DNA from: Flagellimonas maritima
Lineage (GTDB): Bacteria > Bacteroidota > Bacteroidia > Flavobacteriales > Flavobacteriaceae
Direction: 5' to 3'
Assembly (NCBI RefSeq): GCF_003269425.1
Contig: NZ_CP030104.1
Location: forward strand, 1,669,501 to 1,733,500
DNA: 64,000 nucleotides
Shown here piece by piece: positions 55,649 through 64,000 of the stretch (position 1 is its first letter; each line of letters begins with the position of its first letter). The notes under the pieces were generated by a model. That model searched no databases. It saw nothing but the letters and a program-made list of their open reading frames with translations, and was not told the origin of the DNA. The position numbers and the translations under genes are program-made.

Positions 55649-56591
55649 TTTTTTTCTTAGGTACGGAATTGATATCGATATTTATAGCTTGCAAGATTAA
55701 TTGCACGCCTAAAATTAAGGGCAAAACAGAGAGCATTACTGTTCCCGTTGATGTTAAGGTATTATTTTGAAGGGCTTCAACCCATTTATATAATCCAAAA
55801 CACAACCCCCATACTAACATAGGAAACCCAATTAAGATATAAACCGAAGCCATATTGAAGTCGTAGATATAATATTTCAAGAATAGTCTTCTAGTAAAGC
55901 GAGCAAAAAGATAAGGGGGAAATTGAAATAATATCTTGTTGACGTTTAGGGAGCTTTCTTCGTCTCCATATTTTGATGGCATGGGAATATCTTTGACCAC
56001 ACATTTATTGATGTTCAAATTGACGAGCATATCAGATTCGAAAAAATAACGGTTGGCTAATTTTTCCATGTTTATCTTTTTTAAGGCTCTTTTCGATATA
56101 CAGGTATATCCATTTGTGGGATCCATAATATCCCAATATCCAGAGACCATTTTAAGTACAAATGATAGAACACTGTTTCCAAAGAGGCGAACCTTCGGCA
56201 TAGTTCTTAACGATTTAAAGTCCACAAACCTATTTCCCTTTGAATAATCCGCCAATCCTTTTGATATAGGTTCTACTAGAACCTCCAGAAATTTGATGTC
56301 CATTTGCCCATCCCCATCCAATTTAACTACGCAATCGCTATTCAACAACAAAGCTTTTTTGTAGCCACTGACCACTGCACCTCCGACCCCTTTGTTTTTG
56401 TCATGGAAGATAATGTGGAGTTTCTGTCCTTGCTTTATATGAACCTTACCAGCAATCTTACCTGAATTTTTCGGGCATTTATCATCAACGACTATGATAT
56501 TCGAAACAATCTCTGGAATACCTTGGATCACCTCTTCAATAGAATTTGAAACCTTGAATGCAGGGATTACTACGGCTATTTTAGAACTCAT
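55632..56591 (-). CDS. Glycosyltransferase family 2 with C-terminal membrane domain (DPM1/GtrB-like)
   Basis: The protein has 319 residues. The GT-A start IAVVIPAFKVSNSIEEVIQG, the metal-binding VVDDKCPKNSG, the KLDGDGQMD (DxD-type) motif, and NGYTCISKRALKKI are typical of polyprenyl-phosphate glycosyltransferases. Two membrane segments lie at about 249-270 and 285-305. Such enzymes load a sugar on undecaprenyl phosphate for use by a membrane GT-C partner. The adjacent GT39-like gene overlaps it by 17 bases, matching that partnership. A third partner, a GtrA-like flippase, is not seen, though a Wzx-type flippase lies upstream. Confidence 0.88.
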   Translation of the reverse strand: MSSKIAVVIPAFKVSNSIEEVIQGIPEIVSNIIVVDDKCPKNSGKIAGKVHIKQGQKLHIIFHDKNKGVGGAVVSGYKKALLLNSDCVVKLDGDGQMDIKFLEVLVEPISKGLADYSKGNRFVDFKSLRTMPKVRLFGNSVLSFVLKMVSGYWDIMDPTNGYTCISKRALKKINMEKLANRYFFESDMLVNLNINKCVVKDIPMPSKYGDEESSLNVNKILFQFPPYLFARFTRRLFLKYYIYDFNMASVYILIGFPMLVWGLCFGLYKWVEALQNNTLTSTGTVMLSVLPLILGVQLILQAINIDINSVPKKKNEVIH

Positions 56592-56734
56592 GTCCGTAAA
56601 GGTATTTAATGGTTTGTTGTTAATTTAATTTGAAGCTTATTGTCTTATGGATTCAGCAAATAATCTACATATATTTCCAGTTTGTAAAATTGTTATACAT
56701 ATTTTATCGATTTCCATATTTGAGATAACTTATA

Positions 56735-58219
56735 TTAGGATGAAGTAAATTGCTTAAATATATTAATAAAACGAACTTTGAAACTCTTATTCGTAAAAAA
56801 CAATATTGAAAAGTATATTATAAAAGAGATTATTACAAAAATAATATTTTGCCATAATTCTAAAATCAACATATTTCTCAGAATATATATTGGAATTAAT
56901 ATTGAAACACATGCAACAATAAGCGTAATTGCAGAAGTTAGGGGAACTAATTTCCTGAAATTTACTTGTAGTCGTGATATTATTTTATAAATAAGTAAAA
57001 CGATTATACTAATTTTAACCAACAAAGAAATTACTGGCACTACGAAGGGCGAAGTGGTAAAATTCAAAATTAACCATTGCGAAGCCCAAACCGTCAAAAC
57101 ACCCAGAACGTGAACAATATTATAGAATTTTACTTCTTTTAGAGCAATTATAATTGGGAGAAACACAAAAACCGAGAATAAACTATAAATAGAAATTACT
57201 TTAAAAAAAATAGCGGAATCTGTATATTCTTCACCAAACAAAATAAAAAAAATGTCTCTGCTTGAAAACCAAACGAAGATGATTATGGGGTATACTAAAG
57301 TTATCGATTTTAAAATTGAGCTATGTATGGTTTTTGTAATTTCTTTTCTCGAATCTGAATCACTTAATTTTTTTACAAAATAAGGATGTAATACTGCACT
57401 AATTGAACCGATCAGAACACCAATAAAGGGAATTTTTATTGAGCCATTCGAAAAATCGGCGTAGGTTTCTTCACCGAAATAATTACTAATATAAAATTGG
57501 TCGGAAGAAGTAAATAAAATTCCTAAAACTGATGTAAGAGTTAGAGGGACTAGAAATTTAAAAATATTCTTATATGATATCTTACAATCCAAAGGGTTGA
57601 TTTTAAGAAAAGGGAGGTAGATTAGGTAGATTCCAAGTACAAGTGATGACATTGCATGAATAGCCCAAAATAACATCAATTTATTTAAATTCGCGTTGTA
57701 AATTACTATTGGAATTATTAATAAAACAAAAAACAAAACCTTACTTGTTACTACATAAATGCCATATAAATGGGTTTTTTTATAAGTAGCGTAAATTCCT
57801 TCGATTGTCAATGTAGGAATCGTAAAAAGAACTACCCAAGAGAAGATTTTTAAAGGCTCCTTCAACGTAGGGTTCCCAAAAAATTTACATAGTAACGGGT
57901 TTCCAGCATATATTAATAAACCAAAAATTATTGCGGTGGGAACCAAGACCAGCATAATTTTGTTTATAAGATTTTTTCCTTGGGACAAGGATAATAAAGG
58001 CAGATAGTTGGAAGGTAATTTTGAAAGACTTAGACCTATAATTGATATAATGGTAACATGGATGTACATGATTTGCCTGAAAGAACCGTATTCATCTTTC
58101 ATTAAGTAACGGCTTAAGACCACCATCAATAAAATCGATAATATAGAAACAATCGAATTTCCAATGCCAAGCCAAGAGGCCTGAAAGAAATGACCTTTAT
58201 TTTCTATTAATTTTTTCAA
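56735..58219 (-). CDS. Oligosaccharide (O-antigen) flippase, Wzx-like
   Basis: The protein has 494 residues and about fourteen hydrophobic segments. The N-terminus FQASWLGIGNSIVSILSILLMVVLSRYL and the MKDEYGSFRQIMYI loop resemble the MATE-like Polysacc_synt/Wzx family, which moves undecaprenyl-linked repeat units across the inner membrane. The gene is especially AT-rich, as common in O-antigen clusters. It starts a minus-strand block reading flippase, GT2, GT39-like, GT-C-like, methyltransferase, and is divergent from the polymerase genes. A 191-base divergent spacer with no exact TAnnTTTG lies between them. Confidence 0.85.
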   Translation of the reverse strand: MKKLIENKGHFFQASWLGIGNSIVSILSILLMVVLSRYLMKDEYGSFRQIMYIHVTIISIIGLSLSKLPSNYLPLLSLSQGKNLINKIMLVLVPTAIIFGLLIYAGNPLLCKFFGNPTLKEPLKIFSWVVLFTIPTLTIEGIYATYKKTHLYGIYVVTSKVLFFVLLIIPIVIYNANLNKLMLFWAIHAMSSLVLGIYLIYLPFLKINPLDCKISYKNIFKFLVPLTLTSVLGILFTSSDQFYISNYFGEETYADFSNGSIKIPFIGVLIGSISAVLHPYFVKKLSDSDSRKEITKTIHSSILKSITLVYPIIIFVWFSSRDIFFILFGEEYTDSAIFFKVISIYSLFSVFVFLPIIIALKEVKFYNIVHVLGVLTVWASQWLILNFTTSPFVVPVISLLVKISIIVLLIYKIISRLQVNFRKLVPLTSAITLIVACVSILIPIYILRNMLILELWQNIIFVIISFIIYFSILFFTNKSFKVRFINIFKQFTSS

Positions 58220-58411
58220 TCTTAATTAAGGATTTAAAATCGATGACCGTAAAAGCATCAAAGTAAGACAATTTTATTCACATTTTCTTTCTTTAGCACT
58301 TTCTAGGACTGTTTGGAAATTTGAGAGATTGAATGTGAGTATAGTTGTTGTGCTTTAGGAACGGGCTGATGCTCTCACAATTTTATTTCTTCCTACTTTT
58401 ATGTTGTTTTA

Positions 58412-59644
58412 ATGAGATGTATATTGGTTATAAAAGTAAAACATATCGATGCGCTTATTATATTTCTGATGAGTATAGTACTGCTGGTCGATTCAATAAA
58501 CGGCTACTTTAAACTCAATAATAGCAGTTTTACATTTCCTATAAGTCAAATTTATAAAACGGGCATACTTTTACTCATACTACTTAGATTGCATCGAAAA
58601 GCTTTTTTTCTATTTATAATAGCATGTACTTTTTCCATTCTGTTTCTCCCGACTATTTTACAGTTTGTACAAGGGTATTCTGTAAGTATATATTCAGATA
58701 GCCTTAAAATCGTAAAATACCTGACACCTATAATTTGCTTTGTCTACTTTAGAGAGCTGTTTCTGCAGAATAGGATATGGACGATTAAAAAATTATTTTT
58801 TTTTATTAGAATATCATATATAATTATTGTCGTCAATGTTCTAATGAAGTTTGTAGGCTTGGGATTTTCATTGTATAGATCAGGAATTGGAAGTAAGGGA
58901 TATATTTATGCAGGTAATGAAATATCCACAGTTTTCTTAATCCTTTATGCAGTTTTGGCGTTTGAGCTCATCGCAAAGGGGAAAAAAATACGTTTCTGGG
59001 TGTTTTTTGCATTTACAATAAATGTAGCATTTGTGCTAGGGTCCAAATCCGCTATATTGGGAGTTTTGTTAGTAGCTTTATTGTTAAGAGTTAGACCCTT
59101 GGCAATATTGGCATCATCCAAAAAGCTGGGAAACTTTATGGTCGTAAGCGCGGTTGTAATACCTTTAGGAATATTTTGGTTTCTTAATAGGGTGGTCAGT
59201 TCTGAACTGTTTCAAAATAGGATTCTATATTACTACAATAAAGTAGATCTGTTAACGCTTATACTCTCCAGTAGGAACCTCTATTTTCAAACAGCATTTG
59301 ATATCTATAAAAATAATTATAACACATTGGAAAAATTAATAGGGATAGGGCAGAGCAGATATGAGGAAATAACGGGCCATACCATAGAAATGGATTTTTT
59401 GGATATTTTTTTTGCATATGGCGTTACCGGAATATTTCTTTTCTTGGGAACTATTCTTTTAGCATGCTATCTCTTTTACAAAAGAAAAGATAATGTCAAT
59501 TATCCATTTGCACGCTTAAGTTATTTATTCTTTATACTATTGGTGATAATATCTTCATTGGCCGGTCATGTTTTTTCATCGGGTATCGCTGGAATTTTTA
59601 TTGGATTTGTTTTTGCTATGACATATTTGAGGAGAGTTGTATGA
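58412..59644 (+). CDS. O-antigen polymerase/ligase-like membrane protein (Wzy candidate)
   Basis: The protein has 410 residues and about ten hydrophobic segments. A large loop holds YRSGIGSKGYIYAGNEISTVF, followed by FVLGSKSAILGVLLVALLL, the pattern of the Wzy_C/O-antigen polymerase group, and a second loop with GIGQSRYEEITGHTIEMDFLD. The latter, with its histidine and acidic residues, matches the periplasmic loop of polymerases. It overlaps the next polymerase/ligase-type gene by 4 bases (ATGA). Which of the pair polymerises the repeat unit and which attaches the polymer to a lipid core is uncertain; this one lacks the H-N-Q-F motif of the other. Confidence 0.8.
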   Translation: MRCILVIKVKHIDALIIFLMSIVLLVDSINGYFKLNNSSFTFPISQIYKTGILLLILLRLHRKAFFLFIIACTFSILFLPTILQFVQGYSVSIYSDSLKIVKYLTPIICFVYFRELFLQNRIWTIKKLFFFIRISYIIIVVNVLMKFVGLGFSLYRSGIGSKGYIYAGNEISTVFLILYAVLAFELIAKGKKIRFWVFFAFTINVAFVLGSKSAILGVLLVALLLRVRPLAILASSKKLGNFMVVSAVVIPLGIFWFLNRVVSSELFQNRILYYYNKVDLLTLILSSRNLYFQTAFDIYKNNYNTLEKLIGIGQSRYEEITGHTIEMDFLDIFFAYGVTGIFLFLGTILLACYLFYKRKDNVNYPFARLSYLFFILLVIISSLAGHVFSSGIAGIFIGFVFAMTYLRRVV

Positions 59645-60924
59645 GATACTTAACGGCATTTTGTTTCCTTTTTGCCTTTATGCTTCCCCTATATACGGGA
59701 CTAAGCAACTTTTTTTTAGTTTCCATATTGCTGTTCTCGTTCTATAAACATGTTAAAAATCGTAAAGTGATATTAAAGGGTATTAAATGGAATATACTTC
59801 TATTGAGTACTGTGCCCCTCTTTATTCTTCATTTATTTGGTGCTATCTATACTGATTATTCCAGTGATAGCTTTCATTATTTAGAAAAAACAATATCTTT
59901 TCTTTTGGTACCGCTGGTTTTTATCTACTTCTGCCCCTTAGAACTAAGAAAAATAAAAGGAATGCTATTAAAAGGATTGTTCTACGGATCAATAGTTTCA
60001 ATTTTATATTTGACGGCATTCAATCTCTATAGGTATTTTTCCTCCCAAGATTCTCTACATATAGGATATGATATTTTGGGATACTACCATACCTACATTC
60101 ATTTTACAAGGCCAATTGATCAGCATCCAACATATTTAGGCGTATATTATCTGACGGCATTGTTGTTTCTGAAACATATTAATTTAAAAAAACAAATAAA
60201 GAATCTAGCTATCATTTTATTATGTTTAGGTATTTTACTTGTGAACTCACGAGTTGTATTTATTGGTTTATTTATACTGGTTTTTTTCAAGGCTCTACAA
60301 AAGGCTCTAAAATATATAAGATTAAAGAAGATAAAGAAGCTTGTTCTATTTACTGTCGTATTCGGCGGAATTTTGATTTTGTCCATCAATATAATTTCAT
60401 CGACCTATATAGGAGATCGTTTTATAAACATAGCCAGATTTGAGATGTTGACAACCCCAGAGGGAAAGGTCAATTCTAGAACACATTCCAACCCCAGATT
60501 TTCTAGATATATATCCGCGTTTAAATTGATAAAAGAAAAACCGATTATTGGGTACGGTGTTGCCGACGAATATCCAAGGTTAAAAGAACAGTTTAAAAAA
60601 GACGGGTTATTTTATGCTGCTGAAGAAGGGTATAATGCCCATAACCAATTTATAGGATTTGCAATTCGTTTTGGTGCGATAGGATTATTGGTTCTTTCAT
60701 TCTTTTTAATCTCCAACATAAGATTGGCTATTGTGACAAAGGAATTTAATTACGCACTATTAGGATTGATAATAACCTGTGTCAGTCTTACCGAGAATTA
60801 TTTTGACAGGAACTTTGGAATCACTTTTATCGCAATGTTTTTTACCGTTTTTTTATATAGTATTTTCCCTAAGAAGCATATTACACTACTGGAACGCTCA
60901 AAAGAATCTATATCTTTGTTTTAG
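59641..60924 (+). CDS. O-antigen ligase-family protein (WaaL/Wzy_C)
   Basis: The protein has 427 residues and about ten hydrophobic segments. The loop with IGYGVADEYPRLKEQFKKDG followed by AHNQFIGFAIRFGAIGLL shows the HNxF signature that marks O-antigen ligase/polymerase proteins. A central loop (HYLGILGYYHTYIHFTRPIDQHPTYLG-like, about 140-170) is rich in histidine and aromatic residues. These proteins either join finished glycan to lipid A core (WaaL) or polymerise repeat units (Wzy). Coupling by a 4-base overlap to the preceding gene suggests a polymerase/ligase pair. The following GT4 gene starts 76 bases later. Confidence 0.82.
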   Translation: MRYLTAFCFLFAFMLPLYTGLSNFFLVSILLFSFYKHVKNRKVILKGIKWNILLLSTVPLFILHLFGAIYTDYSSDSFHYLEKTISFLLVPLVFIYFCPLELRKIKGMLLKGLFYGSIVSILYLTAFNLYRYFSSQDSLHIGYDILGYYHTYIHFTRPIDQHPTYLGVYYLTALLFLKHINLKKQIKNLAIILLCLGILLVNSRVVFIGLFILVFFKALQKALKYIRLKKIKKLVLFTVVFGGILILSINIISSTYIGDRFINIARFEMLTTPEGKVNSRTHSNPRFSRYISAFKLIKEKPIIGYGVADEYPRLKEQFKKDGLFYAAEEGYNAHNQFIGFAIRFGAIGLLVLSFFLISNIRLAIVTKEFNYALLGLIITCVSLTENYFDRNFGITFIAMFFTVFLYSIFPKKHITLLERSKESISLF

Positions 60925-61000
60925 AATCGAGGTTTATTCGGGTGATTATTCTTCTCAACTATTTTTCTTATTAAGGCTTTTATAATTTTAAATACGGATC

Positions 61001-62071
61001 ATGTCGAAACAGAAGCGTAAACGCATATTCTTGATTTCAAATATGTATCCGTCGGATAACAATGTCCGGTTCGGGATTTTTGTCAAAAAATGTCACGAGA
61101 CCTTATCAAAGAGATTTGAAGTAAAGCTTTTGACTATGACAAGGAAAGAAGGCCTCCTGAAAAAAATATTTGGATATACGGTATTGTTCCTAAAAGTTTT
61201 TCTACTTCTATTTTCCGTAAAAAAAAGAGACTTGGTATATGTGCATTTTCCACTATACTTTCCCTTTTTGTTGAATCTATATATATGGAGGGGTATTCCG
61301 CTTATACTTAATTTTCATGGCAGCGACGCGGTTTTCGATACGAATTTGAAAAAGTTTTTTTTAAAACCGCTTCGACCGGTAGTTAGTAATTGTCAAAAAA
61401 TAATTGTGCCATCTACTTTCTTTCGTAACAAAATTATTGACATTTTCGGTGTTAAAGAGGATAAATGCTTTGTATATCCTTCAGGGGGTGTAGATCCAAG
61501 AATATTTTATCCCAGAAAGAAAAAGAGCGATGAATTGGTTTTCGGGTTCGTTTCCTATTTTACATATAGAAAAGGATGGTGGATTTTTCTTGAAGCTCTA
61601 TCGATCCTTAAAACCAAAAATGGATTTCCAGCTTTTAAAGCAATTATAGTAGGTGACGGACCGGACGAAAGAAAAATATTGAAAGAAATAGAAGAAAGAA
61701 AAATTAACGTTTCGGTTATTCCCAGTGTGGCCCATAAAAGACTTGCTGATATTTTCTCACAATTTAGTGTTTTCGTGTTTCCAACATATATGGACGAAAG
61801 CTTAGGTTTGGTGGGTATTGAGGCACTAATGTGTGGAGTCCCAGTCATATCAACCAATATTGCTGGCCCTACAGGCTATATAAAAAATGGTTATAATGGT
61901 TTTTTTTTTGAAAGGGAAAACAGTGGTGATTTGGCCAAGAAATTGATTGCGTATCAAAAACTTGATAAGAACATGGTCAAACAATTTAAGGAAAATGCTG
62001 TTACCTCTGCAAAAAGATACGAAAGTCAAAAAGTGGAAATGGAATTTTTAAAGTTTATGGAGAAATTATAA
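61001..62071 (+). CDS. Glycosyltransferase family 4
   Basis: The protein has 356 residues. The N-terminal domain starts KRIFLISNMYPSDNNVRFGIFVKKC, as in WcaA/WbaZ-type GT-B enzymes. The C-terminal domain has LVFGFVSYFTYRKGWWIFLEAL, KAIIVGDGPDERK, VIPSVAHKRLADIFSQFSVF, and the donor-site VFPTYMDESLGLVGIEALMCGVPVISTN with the E-x7-E spacing of retaining GT4 enzymes. It likely acts at the cytoplasmic face of the membrane on lipid-linked oligosaccharide. The specific sugar cannot be told. A 46-base gap separates it from the unknown gene. Confidence 0.9.
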   Translation: MSKQKRKRIFLISNMYPSDNNVRFGIFVKKCHETLSKRFEVKLLTMTRKEGLLKKIFGYTVLFLKVFLLLFSVKKRDLVYVHFPLYFPFLLNLYIWRGIPLILNFHGSDAVFDTNLKKFFLKPLRPVVSNCQKIIVPSTFFRNKIIDIFGVKEDKCFVYPSGGVDPRIFYPRKKKSDELVFGFVSYFTYRKGWWIFLEALSILKTKNGFPAFKAIIVGDGPDERKILKEIEERKINVSVIPSVAHKRLADIFSQFSVFVFPTYMDESLGLVGIEALMCGVPVISTNIAGPTGYIKNGYNGFFFERENSGDLAKKLIAYQKLDKNMVKQFKENAVTSAKRYESQKVEMEFLKFMEKL

Positions 62072-62116
62072 GGATGAATTATAAGATAGAGAATAAATTT
62101 CCGAAATATTGATTTT

Positions 62117-63130
62117 ATGACATCGGCATTGGACATAATCACACATTTTATTCTTTTTAGGGTATTTAGATACTGGCGATTTGCAGGAAACAATGACGAA
62201 CGCCATTTATCGAAAACCTTACAGATTTTGAGGCAAGACTATCTCAAAGAAAAAGGTGTTATTAAAGAAATAAACATTCTAGGGCTAAAGTCTGAAAAAG
62301 TGTGCATAAAATCAACATCGTACTATATTGATTTATTGGTTAAAATTCATAGCACAAAAACATTGCCAAACGGATTTTCAAACTATTTTTTTACACATGT
62401 GGACATTAAGAATCAAAATGAGCTATTCAATTTTTTAACATTATACTTAACAATCGAGAACCTTGACGAACATTCTTTGGGGCAACATATAAAAAACTTA
62501 ATCCAGGTATCAGAATCGAAATTAAAAATATACTCACTTCATATACTTCTTTTGAAACTTAGGTTTGATTACCAGACCGGCAGAATTAGCAATTATGAAC
62601 TTGTATCTAATACCATAAAGATGACAAATGGATTATCCATTGCGGAAATTATGAAATCAAATTCTTTTACGAAACATAAATCTTCCACTAGTCACGAGCT
62701 GGGATACTTTCTCAATATACTTTTTGATATATACGAAGACACTCATGATTCCCGTATTCTGGATATATTGACCGAACACAACGAAACACTACATAATTTT
62801 TTTGTGTCAAGAAAAACGATTTTCTCAAACGTCTTGAAAAGGGACAATAGTATGAGTTTATCGGGAATATTCTTGATTTCCAAATTGTTCTTGAGGTATA
62901 CTTTATTTACCAAGGATTATAGGTTTTCCAGTGCTGCATTTCATATGCTCGATATTGGAATGTACCTTCAAAAAATGAACCCCAAAGGTTATATATCCAA
63001 CACATTTCCAATCTATAGGTATGGTTCTCCAATGAAATATCCTTCATGGACCTTGTGTTATTTTTTGGACGTACTTTTATTAAAAGAAAAAGTAAAGAAG
63101 CTTTTATATGAGACTAGCGTTTCTGTTTAA
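62117..63130 (+). CDS. Unknown protein of the polysaccharide cluster
   Basis: The protein has 337 residues and I do not recognise the family. No signal peptide or clear membrane helix is visible, though residues 1-20 are hydrophobic. It is mostly alpha-helical with repeated helix pairs (SLGQHIKNLIQVSESKLKI, LGYFLNILFDIYEDTHD), which suggests an alpha/alpha toroid such as found near sugar-active epimerases or lyases. The C-terminal part, with YISNTFPIYRYGSPMKYPSW, is conserved-looking and could form a ligand pocket. Its last 23 bases overlap the formyltransferase gene, so the two are translationally coupled. A role in modifying or transferring the glycan is inference only. Confidence 0.65.
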   Translation: MTSALDIITHFILFRVFRYWRFAGNNDERHLSKTLQILRQDYLKEKGVIKEINILGLKSEKVCIKSTSYYIDLLVKIHSTKTLPNGFSNYFFTHVDIKNQNELFNFLTLYLTIENLDEHSLGQHIKNLIQVSESKLKIYSLHILLLKLRFDYQTGRISNYELVSNTIKMTNGLSIAEIMKSNSFTKHKSSTSHELGYFLNILFDIYEDTHDSRILDILTEHNETLHNFFVSRKTIFSNVLKRDNSMSLSGIFLISKLFLRYTLFTKDYRFSSAAFHMLDIGMYLQKMNPKGYISNTFPIYRYGSPMKYPSWTLCYFLDVLLLKEKVKKLLYETSVSV

Positions 63131-63806
63131 CTATCCTATGGTAGATAATATCAATTGGAAAAAAGTCGCCATAAAAAGATGCCTAGACTTAGGACATGAT
63201 GTTGATGTATTTTATGGTAAGACACATCTATTGGAATATTTAAAGGCTTATTTGATTAAAAGAAAATTCGGAAACGGGGTCGTCCTTCCCAAAAAAGTTG
63301 GAATCAGTAAACGCAAGAATATCGAATTTTTCAATCAAAAAGGGATTTCGGTTTATAAAATTAGAAAATTTAACGAACAGAAATCTATTGTTAAAATTGC
63401 GAACGGCAAATATGATTATTTATTTGTTGCAATCGACCATATCCTTTCGAAGGAATTCGTCGAAGGCGTAAAATCAAGAATAGTAAATGTTCATTACGCT
63501 AGGTTGCCAGAAATTAGGGGCATGAATGCTATAGAATGGAACTATTTGGTAAATCGAAAATGCGAATTGACCCTACATTATATAGATAGTGGAATTGACA
63601 CAGGGGCTATCATAACCAAAGAAGAAATAAACATTAATAAAACAGATGGATTTATAGAAATGCGACAAAAACTTCAGGATAAAATTCCAATTGTATTGGA
63701 GCAATTTCTAAAAGAGCCAAAGACCAATTCAATGGATAATAGAGGAGGAAAATTATATACATATATGCATGGAGATTTGCAAAGAATCATAAAAAAAGGA
63801 TTTTGA
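63108..63806 (+). CDS. Formyltransferase-family protein (amino-sugar N-formyltransferase candidate)
   Basis: The protein has 232 residues. The Formyl_trans_N catalytic residues are present: Asn127 and His129 in VNVHYARLPEIRG, and Asp164 in IDSGIDTGAII. The spacing between His and Asp (35) is close to that in methionyl-tRNA formyltransferase. It is shorter than Fmt and lacks the C-terminal OB domain, so it is probably a sugar enzyme like those that N-formylate 4-amino- or 3-amino-sugars with N10-formyl-tetrahydrofolate. It overlaps the unknown gene before it by 23 bases and the deacetylase-like gene after it by 4. An acceptor amino-sugar is expected but not identified. Confidence 0.85.
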   Translation: MRLAFLFNYPMVDNINWKKVAIKRCLDLGHDVDVFYGKTHLLEYLKAYLIKRKFGNGVVLPKKVGISKRKNIEFFNQKGISVYKIRKFNEQKSIVKIANGKYDYLFVAIDHILSKEFVEGVKSRIVNVHYARLPEIRGMNAIEWNYLVNRKCELTLHYIDSGIDTGAIITKEEININKTDGFIEMRQKLQDKIPIVLEQFLKEPKTNSMDNRGGKLYTYMHGDLQRIIKKGF

Positions 63807-64000
63807 ATATATATATTACACTAGATTACGAGCTTTTTTTTGGCAACTCTGGCTCATTTCAAAACTGTATGATTAAGCCAACTAAAAGACTTTTGGAAAT
63901 TGCAGATGAATTTAATTTTAAATGTGTTTTTTTTGTCGATTCAGGATATCTTTTGGCACTAAAAAAATTCATGAAAGATTATCCTAGACTTAAAGAGGAT
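63803..64000 (+). CDS. Polysaccharide deacetylase-like protein (N-terminal part, cut by right edge)
   Basis: The frame is open from TTG 63803, overlapping the formyltransferase stop (TGA 63804-63806), through to base 64000, giving 66 codons. The product reads as a NodB-fold start: NIYITLDYELFFGNSG contains the catalytic-base position D-Y-E in the place of the T-F-D-D motif of the family, and the following LLEIADEFNFKCVFFVDSGYL fits the first beta-alpha unit. No ATG is available nearby, so TTG is the probable start. Family members remove N-acetyl groups from amino sugars, which would supply a free amine for the formyltransferase. The C-terminus and other metal ligands lie outside the window. 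Confidence 0.75.
   Translation, partial: MNIYITLDYELFFGNSGSFQNCMIKPTKRLLEIADEFNFKCVFFVDSGYLLALKKFMKDYPRLKED

Noticed and set aside
1..64000. tRNA, rRNA, riboswitch, insertion sequence or phage genes
   Set aside because: I saw no cloverleaf with CCA-type ends, no rRNA-like conserved blocks, no known riboswitch core and no transposase or integrase motifs.

Overview
The window looks like chromosome from a marine member of the Flavobacteriaceae (Bacteroidota). The evidence is type IX secretion (T9SS) and gliding-adhesin genes (SprB-type repeats, a PorP/SprF protein, a type B sorting domain), families typical of Bacteroidota (DUF4175, DUF4837, GH3-like), AT-rich DNA, and TAnnTTTG promoter elements just upstream of many start codons. 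No tRNA, rRNA, CRISPR array, transposase or phage gene was recognised.

Layout. (1) 1-12791, minus strand: a three-gene surface/gliding operon made of a type B-sorted Ig-like protein, a PorP/SprF protein fused to two SPOR-like domains, and a giant SprB-like adhesin that runs off the left edge and is open for at least 2829 codons. (2) 13057-34002: housekeeping block with glnS, an SPFH protein, gltX, an AlkB-type hydroxylase, a DUF4175-ybeY-mnmG unit, a lipoprotein/methyltransferase pair, an OmpH-like chaperone, holB-doxX, pgk, and a lytic transglycosylase/DUF4837/PH-like operon. Two palindromes resembling ParB-binding parS sites bracket mnmG. (3) 34030-37584: a small membrane-protein gene missed by ordinary length cut-offs, an isolated terminator, and a GC-rich cadherin/BspA-type lipoprotein gene set between two arrays of one ~180-200 bp direct repeat. 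(4) 37585-44331: a PorE-like OmpA/PD40/TPR protein, tatA, an M23 peptidase, a GH3-like enzyme and a DUF6909-like protein. (5) 44333-64000: a surface-polysaccharide cluster. It starts with a Wzz-like protein and nucleotide-sugar genes for UDP-ManNAcA and 2,3-diacetamido uronic acids (wecB, wecC, wbpD, wbpB, wbpI). It continues with glycosyltransferases, a minus-strand block of methyltransferase, two polytopic GT-C-like proteins, GT2 and flippase, then tandem polymerase/ligase-type proteins, a GT4, an unknown protein, a sugar formyltransferase and the start of a polysaccharide deacetylase cut by the right edge.

How it fits together. The left operon and the PorE-like gene supply secreted adhesins and envelope parts of the T9SS/gliding apparatus. 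The right third makes, flips, polymerises and ligates an acidic amino-sugar glycan. In Bacteroidota, type B/A-sorted proteins and motility depend on envelope glycans, but a link between these two regions is inference. The observations most worth following are the parS-like pair at mnmG, the repeat-flanked GC-rich cassette, the SPOR-fused PorP/SprF protein in the adhesin operon, and the missing aminotransferase in the sugar pathway.
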